5,616 bases of DNA from Spirochaetaceae bacterium (GCA_031285525.1 JAITWB010000265.1:1-5616); one strand, 5' to 3'. Shown: positions 1 through 5,616, numbered from the stretch's first letter. Notes: generated by a model not told the origin, from the sequence alone. Translations and numbers: made by a program.

Positions 1-1123
1 GGGCCTGATGAACGGTCTTGAAACGGTGGTGCGGATATTCGATACAGGACATGTGAATGTGGTCTCCGCAGAGTTTGAACAGGAGAAAGAGTATTTTCCC
101 GTCCAATATCCTGCAGCTAACGGCAGGGATGCAAGGGAACTGATTGCAGAGATCGAAGCCCTTCCTGGTGTGCGGGCTGCATTGCCCCGTATCACCGCCT
201 ATGCCACCCTCTCGGACAGCGTGGTGAAACATGCACAACTCTGGGGCATAGATATTAACCGAGAGTTAGAGATTAACGACTTTAATATCGCCGACAAAAC
301 CGACGGTTTGGTATCAGGGCGGTATCCCGAACCGGGGGCCAACGAGTGCGCCGTGGGCATCTATCTGGCGGAAAAGGCGGGGCTTTCCATCGGCGATAGG
401 ATTCCCCTCAAAACGGTGTCGGCGCAGTTTTCCGATAAGTACTGGAGTCCAGTCATCACCGGGTTTTTCGAATTCGATTACCGGAAATTCGACGAGGAGA
501 CGATTCTCGTTCCCTTTGACAGGCTCCAGCAGTTATTGGTCATGAATGGCGGAACCCAGCAGCTGTTCATTTATGCCGATAAGGTAGAAGAGAGCGGAGT
601 CATTGCTGACCGGGTTCAGAAACTCTTAGGAACCGACAACGTTGTCCGGGAATGGCGGGATAGTTACTGGGTCGCCCTGATGCAGTCTACGTCGGGGGTA
701 TATATTATCATGTATCTGGTGTTCCAAATCGTGGCGAGTTTTCTCATCATTAACACGGTGCTGATGATCATCCACGAGCGGATAAAGGAAATAGGGATGA
801 TGGGCTCCCTGGGTATGACCAGAGCGGAGATCGTGGCGGTGTTTTTCTTCGAAGCCGTATTCTTAAGCGTCATCGGTTCTCTCATCGGCTGTATTCTGGG
901 GGGCGTCATCACCGGAATAGGCTCCCTCTTTCCTATATCCATGGACACCTTTACCGGCGGCGGGATGAAGGATTTCCCCACGGCAGGAACCATCTTCCTC
1001 GACTTCTCACCCCTCACGGTTGCAGAGGGCTTCATCTTCGGGGTTGTGGTTTCTTCCCTCTGTACTCTGATACCCTCATTGAAGAGCGCCTTTATAGAGC
1101 CGGTAGAAGCTCTCAGGCGGTAG
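1..1123 (+). CDS. ABC transporter permease, FtsX/MacB (LolC/E-like) fold, 5' partial
   Basis: Integral inner-membrane subunit of an ABC transporter of the MacB/LolCDE type, which uses cytoplasmic ATP hydrolysis to move lipoproteins or other envelope substrates by mechanotransmission. The reading frame is open to the left edge (codons from base 2), so the ATG at 8 is probably internal. The cytoplasmic N-terminus and first membrane helix, roughly 35-40 residues in this family, would lie upstream. Numbered from that ATG, residues 10-220 form the periplasmic domain, starting with a 'DTGHVNVVSAEF' stretch typical of the segment after helix 1. Hydrophobic helices follow at about 231-255, 278-304 and 339-360. 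Between the first two lies the diagnostic FtsX loop 'HERIKEIGMMGSLGMTRAEI' (256-275), and the protein ends 'EPVEALRR', as many MacB-like permeases do. The ATPase partner is not in the window and is presumably upstream. The substrate cannot be read from sequence; the downstream LolA-like gene points to lipoproteins or lipids. Confidence 0.9.
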   Translation, partial: GLMNGLETVVRIFDTGHVNVVSAEFEQEKEYFPVQYPAANGRDARELIAEIEALPGVRAALPRITAYATLSDSVVKHAQLWGIDINRELEINDFNIADKTDGLVSGRYPEPGANECAVGIYLAEKAGLSIGDRIPLKTVSAQFSDKYWSPVITGFFEFDYRKFDEETILVPFDRLQQLLVMNGGTQQLFIYADKVEESGVIADRVQKLLGTDNVVREWRDSYWVALMQSTSGVYIIMYLVFQIVASFLIINTVLMIIHERIKEIGMMGSLGMTRAEIVAVFFFEAVFLSVIGSLIGCILGGVITGIGSLFPISMDTFTGGGMKDFPTAGTIFLDFSPLTVAEGFIFGVVVSSLCTLIPSLKSAFIEPVEALRR

Positions 1124-1124
1124 G

Positions 1125-1143
1125 CTACTGCCTGCGGCAGTAG
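1125..1143 (+). other. Intercistronic hairpin after the permease gene
   Basis: Perfect inverted repeat: CTACTGCC (1125-1132), loop TGC, GGCAGTAG (1136-1143). It begins two bases after the permease stop codon. No T-tract follows (the next bases are ATTACAG), so it does not look like an efficient intrinsic terminator. It may protect the upstream mRNA 3' end or attenuate read-through into the synthase gene. The pairing is seen directly; the function is inferred. Confidence 0.55.
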
Positions 1144-1150
1144 ATTACAG

Positions 1151-1190
1151 AAGGAGATAGGGGAGGGGCGGAACAAGTTCCGCTTCCGGT
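1151..1190 (+). promoter_or_regulatory. Strong Shine-Dalgarno plus hairpin upstream of the synthase gene
   Basis: AAGGAG at 1151-1156 is a good ribosome-binding sequence, but no start codon lies 5-10 bases downstream. Next comes a 7-bp perfect hairpin, GCGGAAC (1168-1174), AA, GTTCCGC (1177-1183), extendable to 10 bp (1165-1186) through two G-T pairs. An in-frame TTG follows at 1190. When folded, only about 11 unpaired bases separate the Shine-Dalgarno from this TTG. The hairpin could therefore present a second start for the cardiolipin synthase, or simply be a leftover structure in the leader. Confidence 0.4.
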
Positions 1191-1207
1191 TGGACGGAAA
1201 AAGGTAT

Positions 1208-1216
1208 AGGAAGGGT
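1208..1216 (+). promoter_or_regulatory. Ribosome binding site deciding the ATG start of the cardiolipin synthase
   Basis: AGGAAGG (1208-1214) lies immediately before ATG 1217; counting from AGGA the spacing is five bases. This favours ATG 1217 (521 residues) over the in-frame TTG at 1190 (530 residues). The frame has no other ATG, GTG or TTG start between the stop at 1121 and 1190. The spacing is on the short side, so the choice is not certain. Confidence 0.5.
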
Positions 1217-2782
1217 ATGAAAAAGCGAAAAGGACATTTCATCTGGGGAACAAAACTATTGATCGCATTGCTGATAGTTTTTCAGCTCTTCTTCCTTATC
1301 TATTTTATCATCAGTACCACCAGGATTTCCGAATGGATATCCTGGGCGCTCACCAGCTTGAGCGCACTCACCGCGCTCTATGCTGCCAACAGGCGGGGAA
1401 AGGACGCCTATAAGCTCACTTGGGTCTATCTGATCCTGCTCTTTCCCGTATTCGGCGGACTCTTCTACCTATTTTTCTCCGCCCAGACCTCTGCGAGAAG
1501 GCTGGCGAAGCAATTAAAGGCGATTAAGGATCGGAACAGGGAGCTTTTCCTCCTTCCCGGCGACCGTTTTAAGGAAGCGTCGGCGGAGGCTCCTGCATAT
1601 ATTCCCCAGATACGGTATCTCCAGCAGTATGAGGGCTTTCCCGTATACCGGAACACCGAAACAACCTATCTCACGCCAGGGGAGCGGAAATTCGAATACC
1701 TGGTAAGGGAACTGGAAAAGGCGGAGCAGTATATCTTCCTTGAGTACTTTATTATTCGGGAAGGTATTATGTGGAATACTCTGGAAGAGATCCTGGTACG
1801 TAAGGCAAAACAGGGTGTGCTGGTAAGGGTACTCTACGATGACGTGGGCTGTTTCTTTTCCCTTACCCCGGAGTTTTCCCGAAGACTCCAGTCTCTGGGG
1901 ATTGAATGTAGGGCCTTTAACCCCATCAGCCCCTTTCTCATGACGAAACAGAACAACCGGGATCACCGGAAAATTGCGGTGATCGACGGCAAGGTCGCCT
2001 TCACCGGAGGCATCAATCTGGGAGATGAGTACATCAACACCTATGAGAAGTACGGCCACTGGAAGGATGCGGCGGTGATGATCGAAGGGGAAGCCGCCTG
2101 GAGCTTCACCCTCATGTTTCTTGAAATGTGGGAAGTAACTTCCAAGGAAGACTCTCCAAAGAAGCAGAGCCCTTCGCAGCCTGAAAACTATGAAAGCTAT
2201 TACCCCTGGAAGGAGGAGGCCTGCTCCACGCCGTCATGCGGACTGGTTCAGCCCTACGCAGACAGCCCCATGGACAAGGACAATGTGGGGGAGCATGTGT
2301 ACCTTCAGATCATCAATACGGCGAAACACTATGTGTATATCAACACCCCCTACCTGGTGGTGGATAACAGCATGTTTTCGGCGCTGCGGCTTGCCGCAAA
2401 GAGCGGTGTGGATGTACGGATCGTGACCCCCCATAAATGGGACAAGCGGCTCGTCCATATCGCAACCCGCTCCTACTACCGTGACCTCATCCGCGCAGGG
2501 GTAAAGGTGTACGAGTATTCCCTCGGTTTTATCCATTCCAAGACCTTTGTGTCTGACGATATGGTGGCCACTGTGGGAACGACGAATCTCGACTTCAGGA
2601 GCCTGTATCTGCACTTCGAATGCGGCGTGTGGATGCACGGAACGGCGGCGGCAGCAGACATAAAAGACGATTTTCTGCATACCCTTGAGAGCTGCCAACA
2701 GATGACAGAGGCTGACTGCAAGAGTACCCTCGCAGGCAGGATTATTCAGGATATATTGCGGCTCTTCGGGCCATTAATGTAA
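1217..2782 (+). CDS. cls: Cardiolipin synthase, phospholipase D superfamily
   Basis: Membrane enzyme that condenses two phosphatidylglycerols (or a related phospholipid pair) into cardiolipin at the inner membrane. Counted from ATG 1217, the 521-residue protein has a basic start, hydrophobic segments at about 15-34 and 40-56, and a third at 66-87 ('LTWVYLILLFPVFGGLFYLFF') that fits the PLDc_N region of bacterial Cls proteins. Two HKD catalytic motifs follow: H250-x-K252-x4-D257 in 'RDHRKIAVIDG', followed by 'FTGGINLGDEY', and H440-x-K442-x4-D447 in 'FIHSKTFVSDD', followed by 'VGTTNLDFRS'. Both motifs are intact and the length is usual for the family (about 480-520), so the enzyme should be active. 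The start is uncertain; an in-frame TTG at 1190 would add nine residues. The gene sits 93 bases after the permease and 45 before the LolA-like gene, same strand, consistent with one operon. Other phosphatidyl transfer chemistry within the PLD family is possible. Confidence 0.92.
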   Translation: MKKRKGHFIWGTKLLIALLIVFQLFFLIYFIISTTRISEWISWALTSLSALTALYAANRRGKDAYKLTWVYLILLFPVFGGLFYLFFSAQTSARRLAKQLKAIKDRNRELFLLPGDRFKEASAEAPAYIPQIRYLQQYEGFPVYRNTETTYLTPGERKFEYLVRELEKAEQYIFLEYFIIREGIMWNTLEEILVRKAKQGVLVRVLYDDVGCFFSLTPEFSRRLQSLGIECRAFNPISPFLMTKQNNRDHRKIAVIDGKVAFTGGINLGDEYINTYEKYGHWKDAAVMIEGEAAWSFTLMFLEMWEVTSKEDSPKKQSPSQPENYESYYPWKEEACSTPSCGLVQPYADSPMDKDNVGEHVYLQIINTAKHYVYINTPYLVVDNSMFSALRLAAKSGVDVRIVTPHKWDKRLVHIATRSYYRDLIRAGVKVYEYSLGFIHSKTFVSDDMVATVGTTNLDFRSLYLHFECGVWMHGTAAAADIKDDFLHTLESCQQMTEADCKSTLAGRIIQDILRLFGPLM

Positions 2783-2804
2783 AGAAGCGTTTGCTTCTCA
2801 AACG
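2783..2804 (+). promoter_or_regulatory. Two mutually exclusive hairpins upstream of the LolA-like gene
   Basis: Hairpin A pairs AGAAGC (2783-2788) with GCTTCT (2793-2798) over the loop GTTT. Hairpin B pairs CGTTTG (2788-2793) with CAAACG (2799-2804) over the loop CTTCT. Both stems are perfect 6-bp pairings and share bases, so only one can form at a time. Neither has a T-run after it, so a terminator role is doubtful. They lie immediately after the synthase stop and 10 bases before the next ribosome-binding site. The pairing is seen; a switching role is speculation. Confidence 0.4.
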
Positions 2805-2813
2805 ATCAAATTG

Positions 2814-2823
2814 AAAGAGGTGA
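2814..2823 (+). promoter_or_regulatory. Ribosome binding site of the LolA-like gene
   Basis: AAAGAGGTGA matches the anti-Shine-Dalgarno complement closely (one G short of AAAGGAGGTGA). Its core AGAGGTG (2816-2822) stands five bases before ATG 2828. This fixes the start at 2828 rather than the in-frame ATG at 2837, and gives this gene its own strong initiation site independent of the synthase gene. Confidence 0.75.
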
Positions 2824-2827
2824 AAAG

Positions 2828-3619
2828 ATGAATAGGATGAAACGGTTTTTAGTATCTATTATGTGCGCAATGCTGTGTGCAGCAGCGGTAATCCCCCTCT
2901 GGGCAGCAAACCCAGCAGCAGCAAAGCCGCTGACTGCGGCGGATACATCCGCGGCAGAGATCCTCAAGCGGGTGGATGACAACGAGGTGCATACATCAGT
3001 CAAGTATGAAGGGGAAATGATCATCGAGTACCAGAATCGCCGGTACGTAAAAAGCATGAACGCCTGGGGCCGGGAAAACTCGGACAGCTTTATCGAGTTT
3101 ACCAACCCCGAAGATCAGGGAACGAAATACCTCAAACGGAGCGGACGGCTCTATGTCTACTCACCGGACAACGAAGAGGTGATGCTCATCTCCGGTCACA
3201 TGCTCAAAGAGTCGATGATGGGTTCCGACCTCTCCTACGAAGACACGGTGAATAACGCCACCCTTACCGACCGGTACACTCCTACGCTCATTGGAACCGA
3301 AACCTGGAACGGCAGGGAAGCCTGGATACTAGACCTAACGGCAAAGACCAAGACTGAGAGTTATCCTAAACAGAAACTCATTGTTGATATTGAGAACAAC
3401 GACCTCCTCCACTATGAGCTCTATGCCCTTTCCGGGGCGAAACTCAAGGAGTATAACCTCATCCGCTCCGAGATAATCGGAGGCCGCCGGTATCCGGTGG
3501 AGTCTGAAATGCGGGACCTCCTCCGCAAGGGGAGCAAAACCACCTTCATATTGAAGAATGTGGAACTGGATATCACCATCGCCGATTCGGTATTCAGCAT
3601 GAGGAACCTCGAAAGATGA
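2828..3619 (+). CDS. Periplasmic LolA-like outer membrane lipoprotein-sorting protein (TP_0789-type)
   Basis: Secreted 263-residue protein of the LolA-like family that Pfam names after Treponema pallidum TP_0789. LolA-fold proteins are half-barrels that hold a lipid or acyl chain and carry it across the periplasm. The first 26-32 residues are a signal peptide: basic 'MNRMKR', a hydrophobic core, and Ala-rich cleavage options near 'LWAA' (26-27) or 'AAAK' (30-33). The mature part carries family marks: 'FTNPEDQGTKYLKRSGRLYVYSP' in two blocks (about 91-100 and 101-113) and 'MGSDLSYED' (131-139). Strand-like segments around 'EAWILDLTAK' and 'KQKLIVDIEN' follow. Length fits the family (about 240-270). 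Cys13 and Cys17 lie in the signal core without a proper lipobox, so I read it as soluble periplasmic. It has its own strong ribosome-binding site, and its stop overlaps the start of the barrel gene, implying coupled production. The family call is firm; the cargo is unknown. Confidence 0.87.
   Translation: MNRMKRFLVSIMCAMLCAAAVIPLWAANPAAAKPLTAADTSAAEILKRVDDNEVHTSVKYEGEMIIEYQNRRYVKSMNAWGRENSDSFIEFTNPEDQGTKYLKRSGRLYVYSPDNEEVMLISGHMLKESMMGSDLSYEDTVNNATLTDRYTPTLIGTETWNGREAWILDLTAKTKTESYPKQKLIVDIENNDLLHYELYALSGAKLKEYNLIRSEIIGGRRYPVESEMRDLLRKGSKTTFILKNVELDITIADSVFSMRNLER
3616..3619 (+). promoter_or_regulatory. ATGA stop/start overlap coupling two genes
   Basis: ATG 3616-3618 starts the barrel gene and TGA 3617-3619 ends the LolA-like gene. 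Only a weak GAAAG precedes the start, so terminating ribosomes probably re-initiate here. This suggests the carrier and barrel are made in linked amounts. Confidence 0.8.
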
Positions 3620-4884
3620 CATATAAACGGCTCTTGGCATACGGATTGTGTGTGTGTATTCTCGCATCCGGCTCCTTTGCCGCCGCCCCCAAAGTGAGCG
3701 GTCTCTCCGAAACAAAACTGACCCTCGCCGCAGCAAAGACTGCCCCAGGGGCTCCGGTCTCGGGGGAGGCAGGATCCCCTGCGGCATCGGAAGCGGCATT
3801 CCGCTACGGATTTGAGGAATACGCCAATATCAGGCTCAACTGGAACATCGGAGAGCGGGCTGTCTTCTACGGAGCCTTCAACCTCCACGCCGCCGCAGGG
3901 TTTCCTGCGCAGATGGCTGCCCTTGCGAACACTGCCGCTGTTTTAGGCGGAATGGGACTCCTTCCTAGCGGCTTTGTTGGAGGTGAGAACTTCACCGCCG
4001 CAATTGAGCTGGAGCGTCTCTACTTTCGGGTGAACAGCGACTGGTTCGATATCGACACAGGGCTCATGCGCCTCGCCTTCGGCTACGGACAGGCTTGGGG
4101 TCCTTCGGACTTTCTCAATCCCCGGAATCCGCTCCTCCCCGATGCGCGTCCCCGGGGAGTGCTGGGGTCTTCGCTGTTTATCTATCCCTCGGATACGGCA
4201 AAGGTTTCAGTCTTTGCAGTGACTCCAAAAAATCCCTTTGCCGCAGACGGTTCGGGCTTTCTCTTCGGAACTTCTGGAGAGATGCACCTGGACAGACTGA
4301 GCGGACAGCTCCTCTACTCCTATGAAACCCCTCAGGACGGCGGAGCTATTAGCAGTGGAACTGCCGGCAACGGAGCTGCTAGCAGCTCGGAGTACGGCAT
4401 TCATCGGGGAGGTCTTTCCCTCAAAGCCGACCTGGAACTGGGTCTTGCGGCGGATATTCTGTATACCTACAACCATGAGAAGCGTACAGGCCTTGAAGGT
4501 CTTGCAGCAAGCGCAGGTTTTGACTACTCCTTTTTGGACGGAAACGTATACATCCTTGCAGAATACCTCTATTGCGGCTCCGAATCGGATACAGCAACGG
4601 CGAACGGCTTCAAAAACAACCATTACCTCTACGGAATGGCGACCTACCGCTTCTCCGACTATACCGCCCTGAGCCTCTCCTGCATTGCGGAGTTTGAGAC
4701 GGTTTCCTTTGTTCCCTCCCTGTCTCTGGAACACGACCTCTTTCAGGGGCTTACCCTGAGTGCTGTCGGACAGGTACAGTTAGACCGGGATTTGTTTACC
4801 GAAAACGGCAAAACCGGAGAGCTGGGACCTGAACAAACCGGAAGCTACGGCAGTTTTACGATGAAACTACGGCTGAGGTTTTAA
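3616..4884 (+). CDS. Predicted outer-membrane beta-barrel protein
   Basis: A 422-residue exported protein that probably forms a beta-barrel in the outer membrane. A signal peptide occupies about residues 1-24 ('MTYKRLLAYG', hydrophobic core, 'FAAA'). An Ala/Pro/Ser-rich linker follows (about 25-60), then many alternating amphipathic segments rich in Tyr, Phe and Gly. The last strand, 'GSFTMKLRLRF', ends in Phe, the usual BAM-recognised signal. Residues 144-190 contain 'DIDTGLMRLAFGYGQAWGPSDFLNPRNPLL', split as 'DIDTGLMRLAFGYGQAWG' (145-162) and 'PSDFLNPRNPLL' (163-174). This resembles the 'WG-x-x-NPTD-x-x-NP-x-NP' signature I associate with barrels found next to LolA-like genes and RND/ABC exporters. 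That resemblance is recalled, not searched. A Gly/Ser/Ala loop at 242-257 is encoded by an imperfect DNA repeat. The start overlaps the previous stop. No gene name is warranted, and transport or receptor roles remain open. Confidence 0.8.
   Translation: MTYKRLLAYGLCVCILASGSFAAAPKVSGLSETKLTLAAAKTAPGAPVSGEAGSPAASEAAFRYGFEEYANIRLNWNIGERAVFYGAFNLHAAAGFPAQMAALANTAAVLGGMGLLPSGFVGGENFTAAIELERLYFRVNSDWFDIDTGLMRLAFGYGQAWGPSDFLNPRNPLLPDARPRGVLGSSLFIYPSDTAKVSVFAVTPKNPFAADGSGFLFGTSGEMHLDRLSGQLLYSYETPQDGGAISSGTAGNGAASSSEYGIHRGGLSLKADLELGLAADILYTYNHEKRTGLEGLAASAGFDYSFLDGNVYILAEYLYCGSESDTATANGFKNNHYLYGMATYRFSDYTALSLSCIAEFETVSFVPSLSLEHDLFQGLTLSAVGQVQLDRDLFTENGKTGELGPEQTGSYGSFTMKLRLRF
4341..4386 (+). repeat. 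Imperfect in-frame 16-bp direct repeat in the barrel gene
   Basis: CGGAGCTATTAGCAGT (4341-4356) and CGGAGCTGCTAGCAGC (4371-4386) match at 13 of 16 bases and start exactly 30 bases apart. The frame is kept and the repeat encodes the related Gly-Ala-rich stretch 'GAISSGTAGNGAASSSEYG'. The composition suggests a surface-exposed loop lengthened by local duplication. Confidence 0.6.
4373..4388. repeat. Perfect 16-bp palindrome inside the barrel gene
   Basis: GAGCTGCTAGCAGCTC reads identically on both strands with no spacer and stops matching on either side. It covers most of the second copy of the direct repeat. It may be a chance product of Ala/Ser codons (GCT, AGC) rather than a protein-binding site. 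Confidence 0.6.
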
Positions 4885-4900
4885 AACAATGAGGAAAGAG

Positions 4901-5024
4901 AAGGTAGAAATGAAACAAAAGAGAAATGAGAAGATAGAAATGAGAAAAGGGAGGAAGGACTTCCGAGATGTCGCAACATTCTTCTTTTCTCCCTCCTCAT
5001 TTCTCTTTTACCTTACTCTACCTT
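4901..5024. terminator. Long imperfect inverted repeat between convergent genes, probable bidirectional terminator
   Basis: The outer arms are AAGGTAGA (4901-4908) with TCTACCTT (5017-5024), then AAAAGAGAAATGAG (4917-4930) with CTCATTTCTCTTTT (4996-5009), both perfect. An inner stem pairs GAGAAAAG (4942-4949) with CTTTTCTC (4984-4991). Small hairpins GGAA/TTCC (4953-4964) and ATGT/ACAT (4968-4979) sit near the tip. Each strand's descending arm is pyrimidine-rich with a TTTT run, which suits termination in either direction. The right arm includes the last codons and stop of the chemotaxis gene. The structure is visible; termination is inferred. Confidence 0.65.
4906..4943 (+). repeat. Three AGAAATGA short repeats, with an inverted fourth copy downstream
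   Basis: AGAAATGA occurs at 4906-4913, 4922-4929 and 4936-4943, spaced 16 and 14 bases apart. Copies two and three extend to AGAAATGAGAA. An inverted copy, TCATTTCT, lies at 4997-5004 and pairs with the middle copy in the long stem. The regularity suggests slippage or duplication within the purine tract. Confidence 0.6.
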
Positions 5025-5616
5025 AAACTTTGCCACTTCCCGGATCAGCATGTCGATGTTTTCCCGGGTCTTGCCGGTTAGTTCATTCACACTATTTACC
5101 GCTCTGTTCATCTCATTCGCGCCCAGAGCCATCTCGTTCATGCCGTTGGTTATCTCCTGGGTTACCTTTTCGAGGTTGAGACAATCAGTGAAGATTTCCG
5201 AGGAGCCTTCAAGCATTTCTGTAGAGTCGTTCTTTACGGACTGAGTGGTCTCGTTCAGTTCTCCCACCGAGGCAAGAATTAACTGGCGTCCCTGTCCCTG
5301 CTCCTCCATGGCATTGCGGATATTCTCTTCCTGCTCCGACACGGTCCTGACGCCGCTGTCGATGGCTTCAAAACGGGTAAGCACATTATCCGTGGATTGG
5401 GTAATCTTATCGATGGAGGTCTTTATCTTCTTGAGTACCGTACTGATGGTCTTGGACTGCTCCCCTGAATCTTCCGCCAGTTTGCGGATCTCATCGGCAA
5501 CAACCGCAAAGCCCTTTCCCGCATCTCCCGCATGGGCTGCTTCGATAGCGGCGTTCATCGATAAGAGGTTTGTCTGACTGGCTATGTTCTCCATAACCGA
5601 GTTGATCTCCAGCAAG
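5013..5616 (-). CDS. Methyl-accepting chemotaxis protein, C-terminal signalling domain (5' partial)
   Basis: C-terminal half of a chemoreceptor, a protein that senses ligands and controls CheA kinase through CheW to steer flagellar motility. The 201 visible codons run off the right edge, so ligand domain, membrane helices, HAMP domain and the ascending signalling helix are outside the window. The visible part opens with the highly conserved hairpin-tip region '[20 protein letters not shown]' followed by '[17 protein letters not shown]', which contacts CheA/CheW. The long descending coiled coil then shows heptad patterning to the end, '[10 protein letters not shown]'. No NWETF-type CheR tether is present. 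The TTG at 5613-5615 encodes an internal Leu and is not the start. The gene converges on the barrel gene and shares its terminator region, with the stop codon lying in an unpaired bulge of the inverted repeat. Function is unrelated to the plus-strand operon as far as can be seen. Confidence 0.93.
   Translation of the reverse strand, partial: LLEINSVMENIASQTNLLSMNAAIEAAHAGDAGKGFAVVADEIRKLAEDSGEQSKTISTVLKKIKTSIDKITQSTDNVLTRFEAIDSGVRTVSEQEENIRNAMEEQGQGRQLILASVGELNETTQSVKNDSTEMLEGSSEIFTDCLNLEKVTQEITNGMNEMALGANEMNRAVNSVNELTGKTRENIDMLIREVAKFKVE

Noticed and set aside
8..10. True start codon of the permease at ATG 8
   Set aside because: The frame stays open to base 2, no Shine-Dalgarno can be judged, and the protein would lack the first membrane helix the family requires; treated as truncated by the window edge.
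664..1242. Open frame of 192 codons on the minus strand
   Set aside because: It lies antisense to the permease's FtsX domain, has no family features, and its composition is that of a shadow of the real gene.
1514..2059. Open frame of 181 codons on the minus strand
   Set aside because: It is antisense to the first catalytic half of the cardiolipin synthase, whose motifs are unambiguous; no recognisable domain.
2783..2827. Separate promoter for the LolA-like and barrel genes
   Set aside because: I see no convincing -35/-10 pair in this 45-base gap; transcription from upstream is the simpler reading.
2828..2907. Lipoprotein signal in the LolA-like protein (Cys13 or Cys17)
   Set aside because: The residues before each Cys (Met or Leu at -1) do not fit even a relaxed spirochaete lipobox, and Ala-rich signal peptidase I sites lie just downstream.
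3616..3690. Lipoprotein signal in the barrel protein (Cys12 or Cys14)
   Set aside because: Both Cys residues are in the hydrophobic core with Leu or Val at -1; an Ala-rich SPase I site follows.
3335..3888. Two overlapping minus-strand open frames of about 155 codons
   Set aside because: Both span the junction of the LolA-like and barrel genes in antisense, overlap each other in different frames, and have no recognisable domain or signal sequence.

Overview
The window looks like spirochaete DNA, most likely from a Treponema-like relative of moderate GC. This is inferred from protein style and not from a marker gene. The clues are a periplasmic LolA-like protein of the type Pfam names after Treponema pallidum TP_0789, a chemoreceptor signalling domain with the '[14 protein letters not shown]' variant and an 'FKVE' C-terminus, and a double-membrane envelope with a beta-barrel protein ending in Phe.

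Layout: four genes run left to right and look like one transcription unit. They are (1) the 3' part of an FtsX/MacB-fold ABC transporter permease, cut by the left edge; (2) a complete cardiolipin synthase-type phospholipase D protein; (3) a complete secreted LolA-like 'outer membrane lipoprotein-sorting' protein; and (4) a complete outer-membrane beta-barrel protein whose start codon overlaps the stop of gene 3 (ATGA). A convergent gene on the minus strand, a methyl-accepting chemotaxis protein, is cut by the right edge, leaving only the C-terminal signalling half. Between genes 4 and 5 lies a large imperfect inverted repeat, purine-rich on one side and pyrimidine-rich on the other. It probably ends transcription from both directions.

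How the genes may work together: an ABC permease, a LolA-fold periplasmic carrier and an outer-membrane barrel together span the envelope. The simplest reading is an export or trafficking route for lipids or lipoproteins, with a cardiolipin-making enzyme co-transcribed inside it. The parts are supported by sequence; the joint pathway is inference. The intergenic gaps are short but structured. There are two hairpins before the synthase gene, one of them between a strong Shine-Dalgarno sequence and a possible TTG start. Two mutually exclusive hairpins precede the LolA-like gene.

I found no tRNA, rRNA, CRISPR array, insertion sequence or phage gene.
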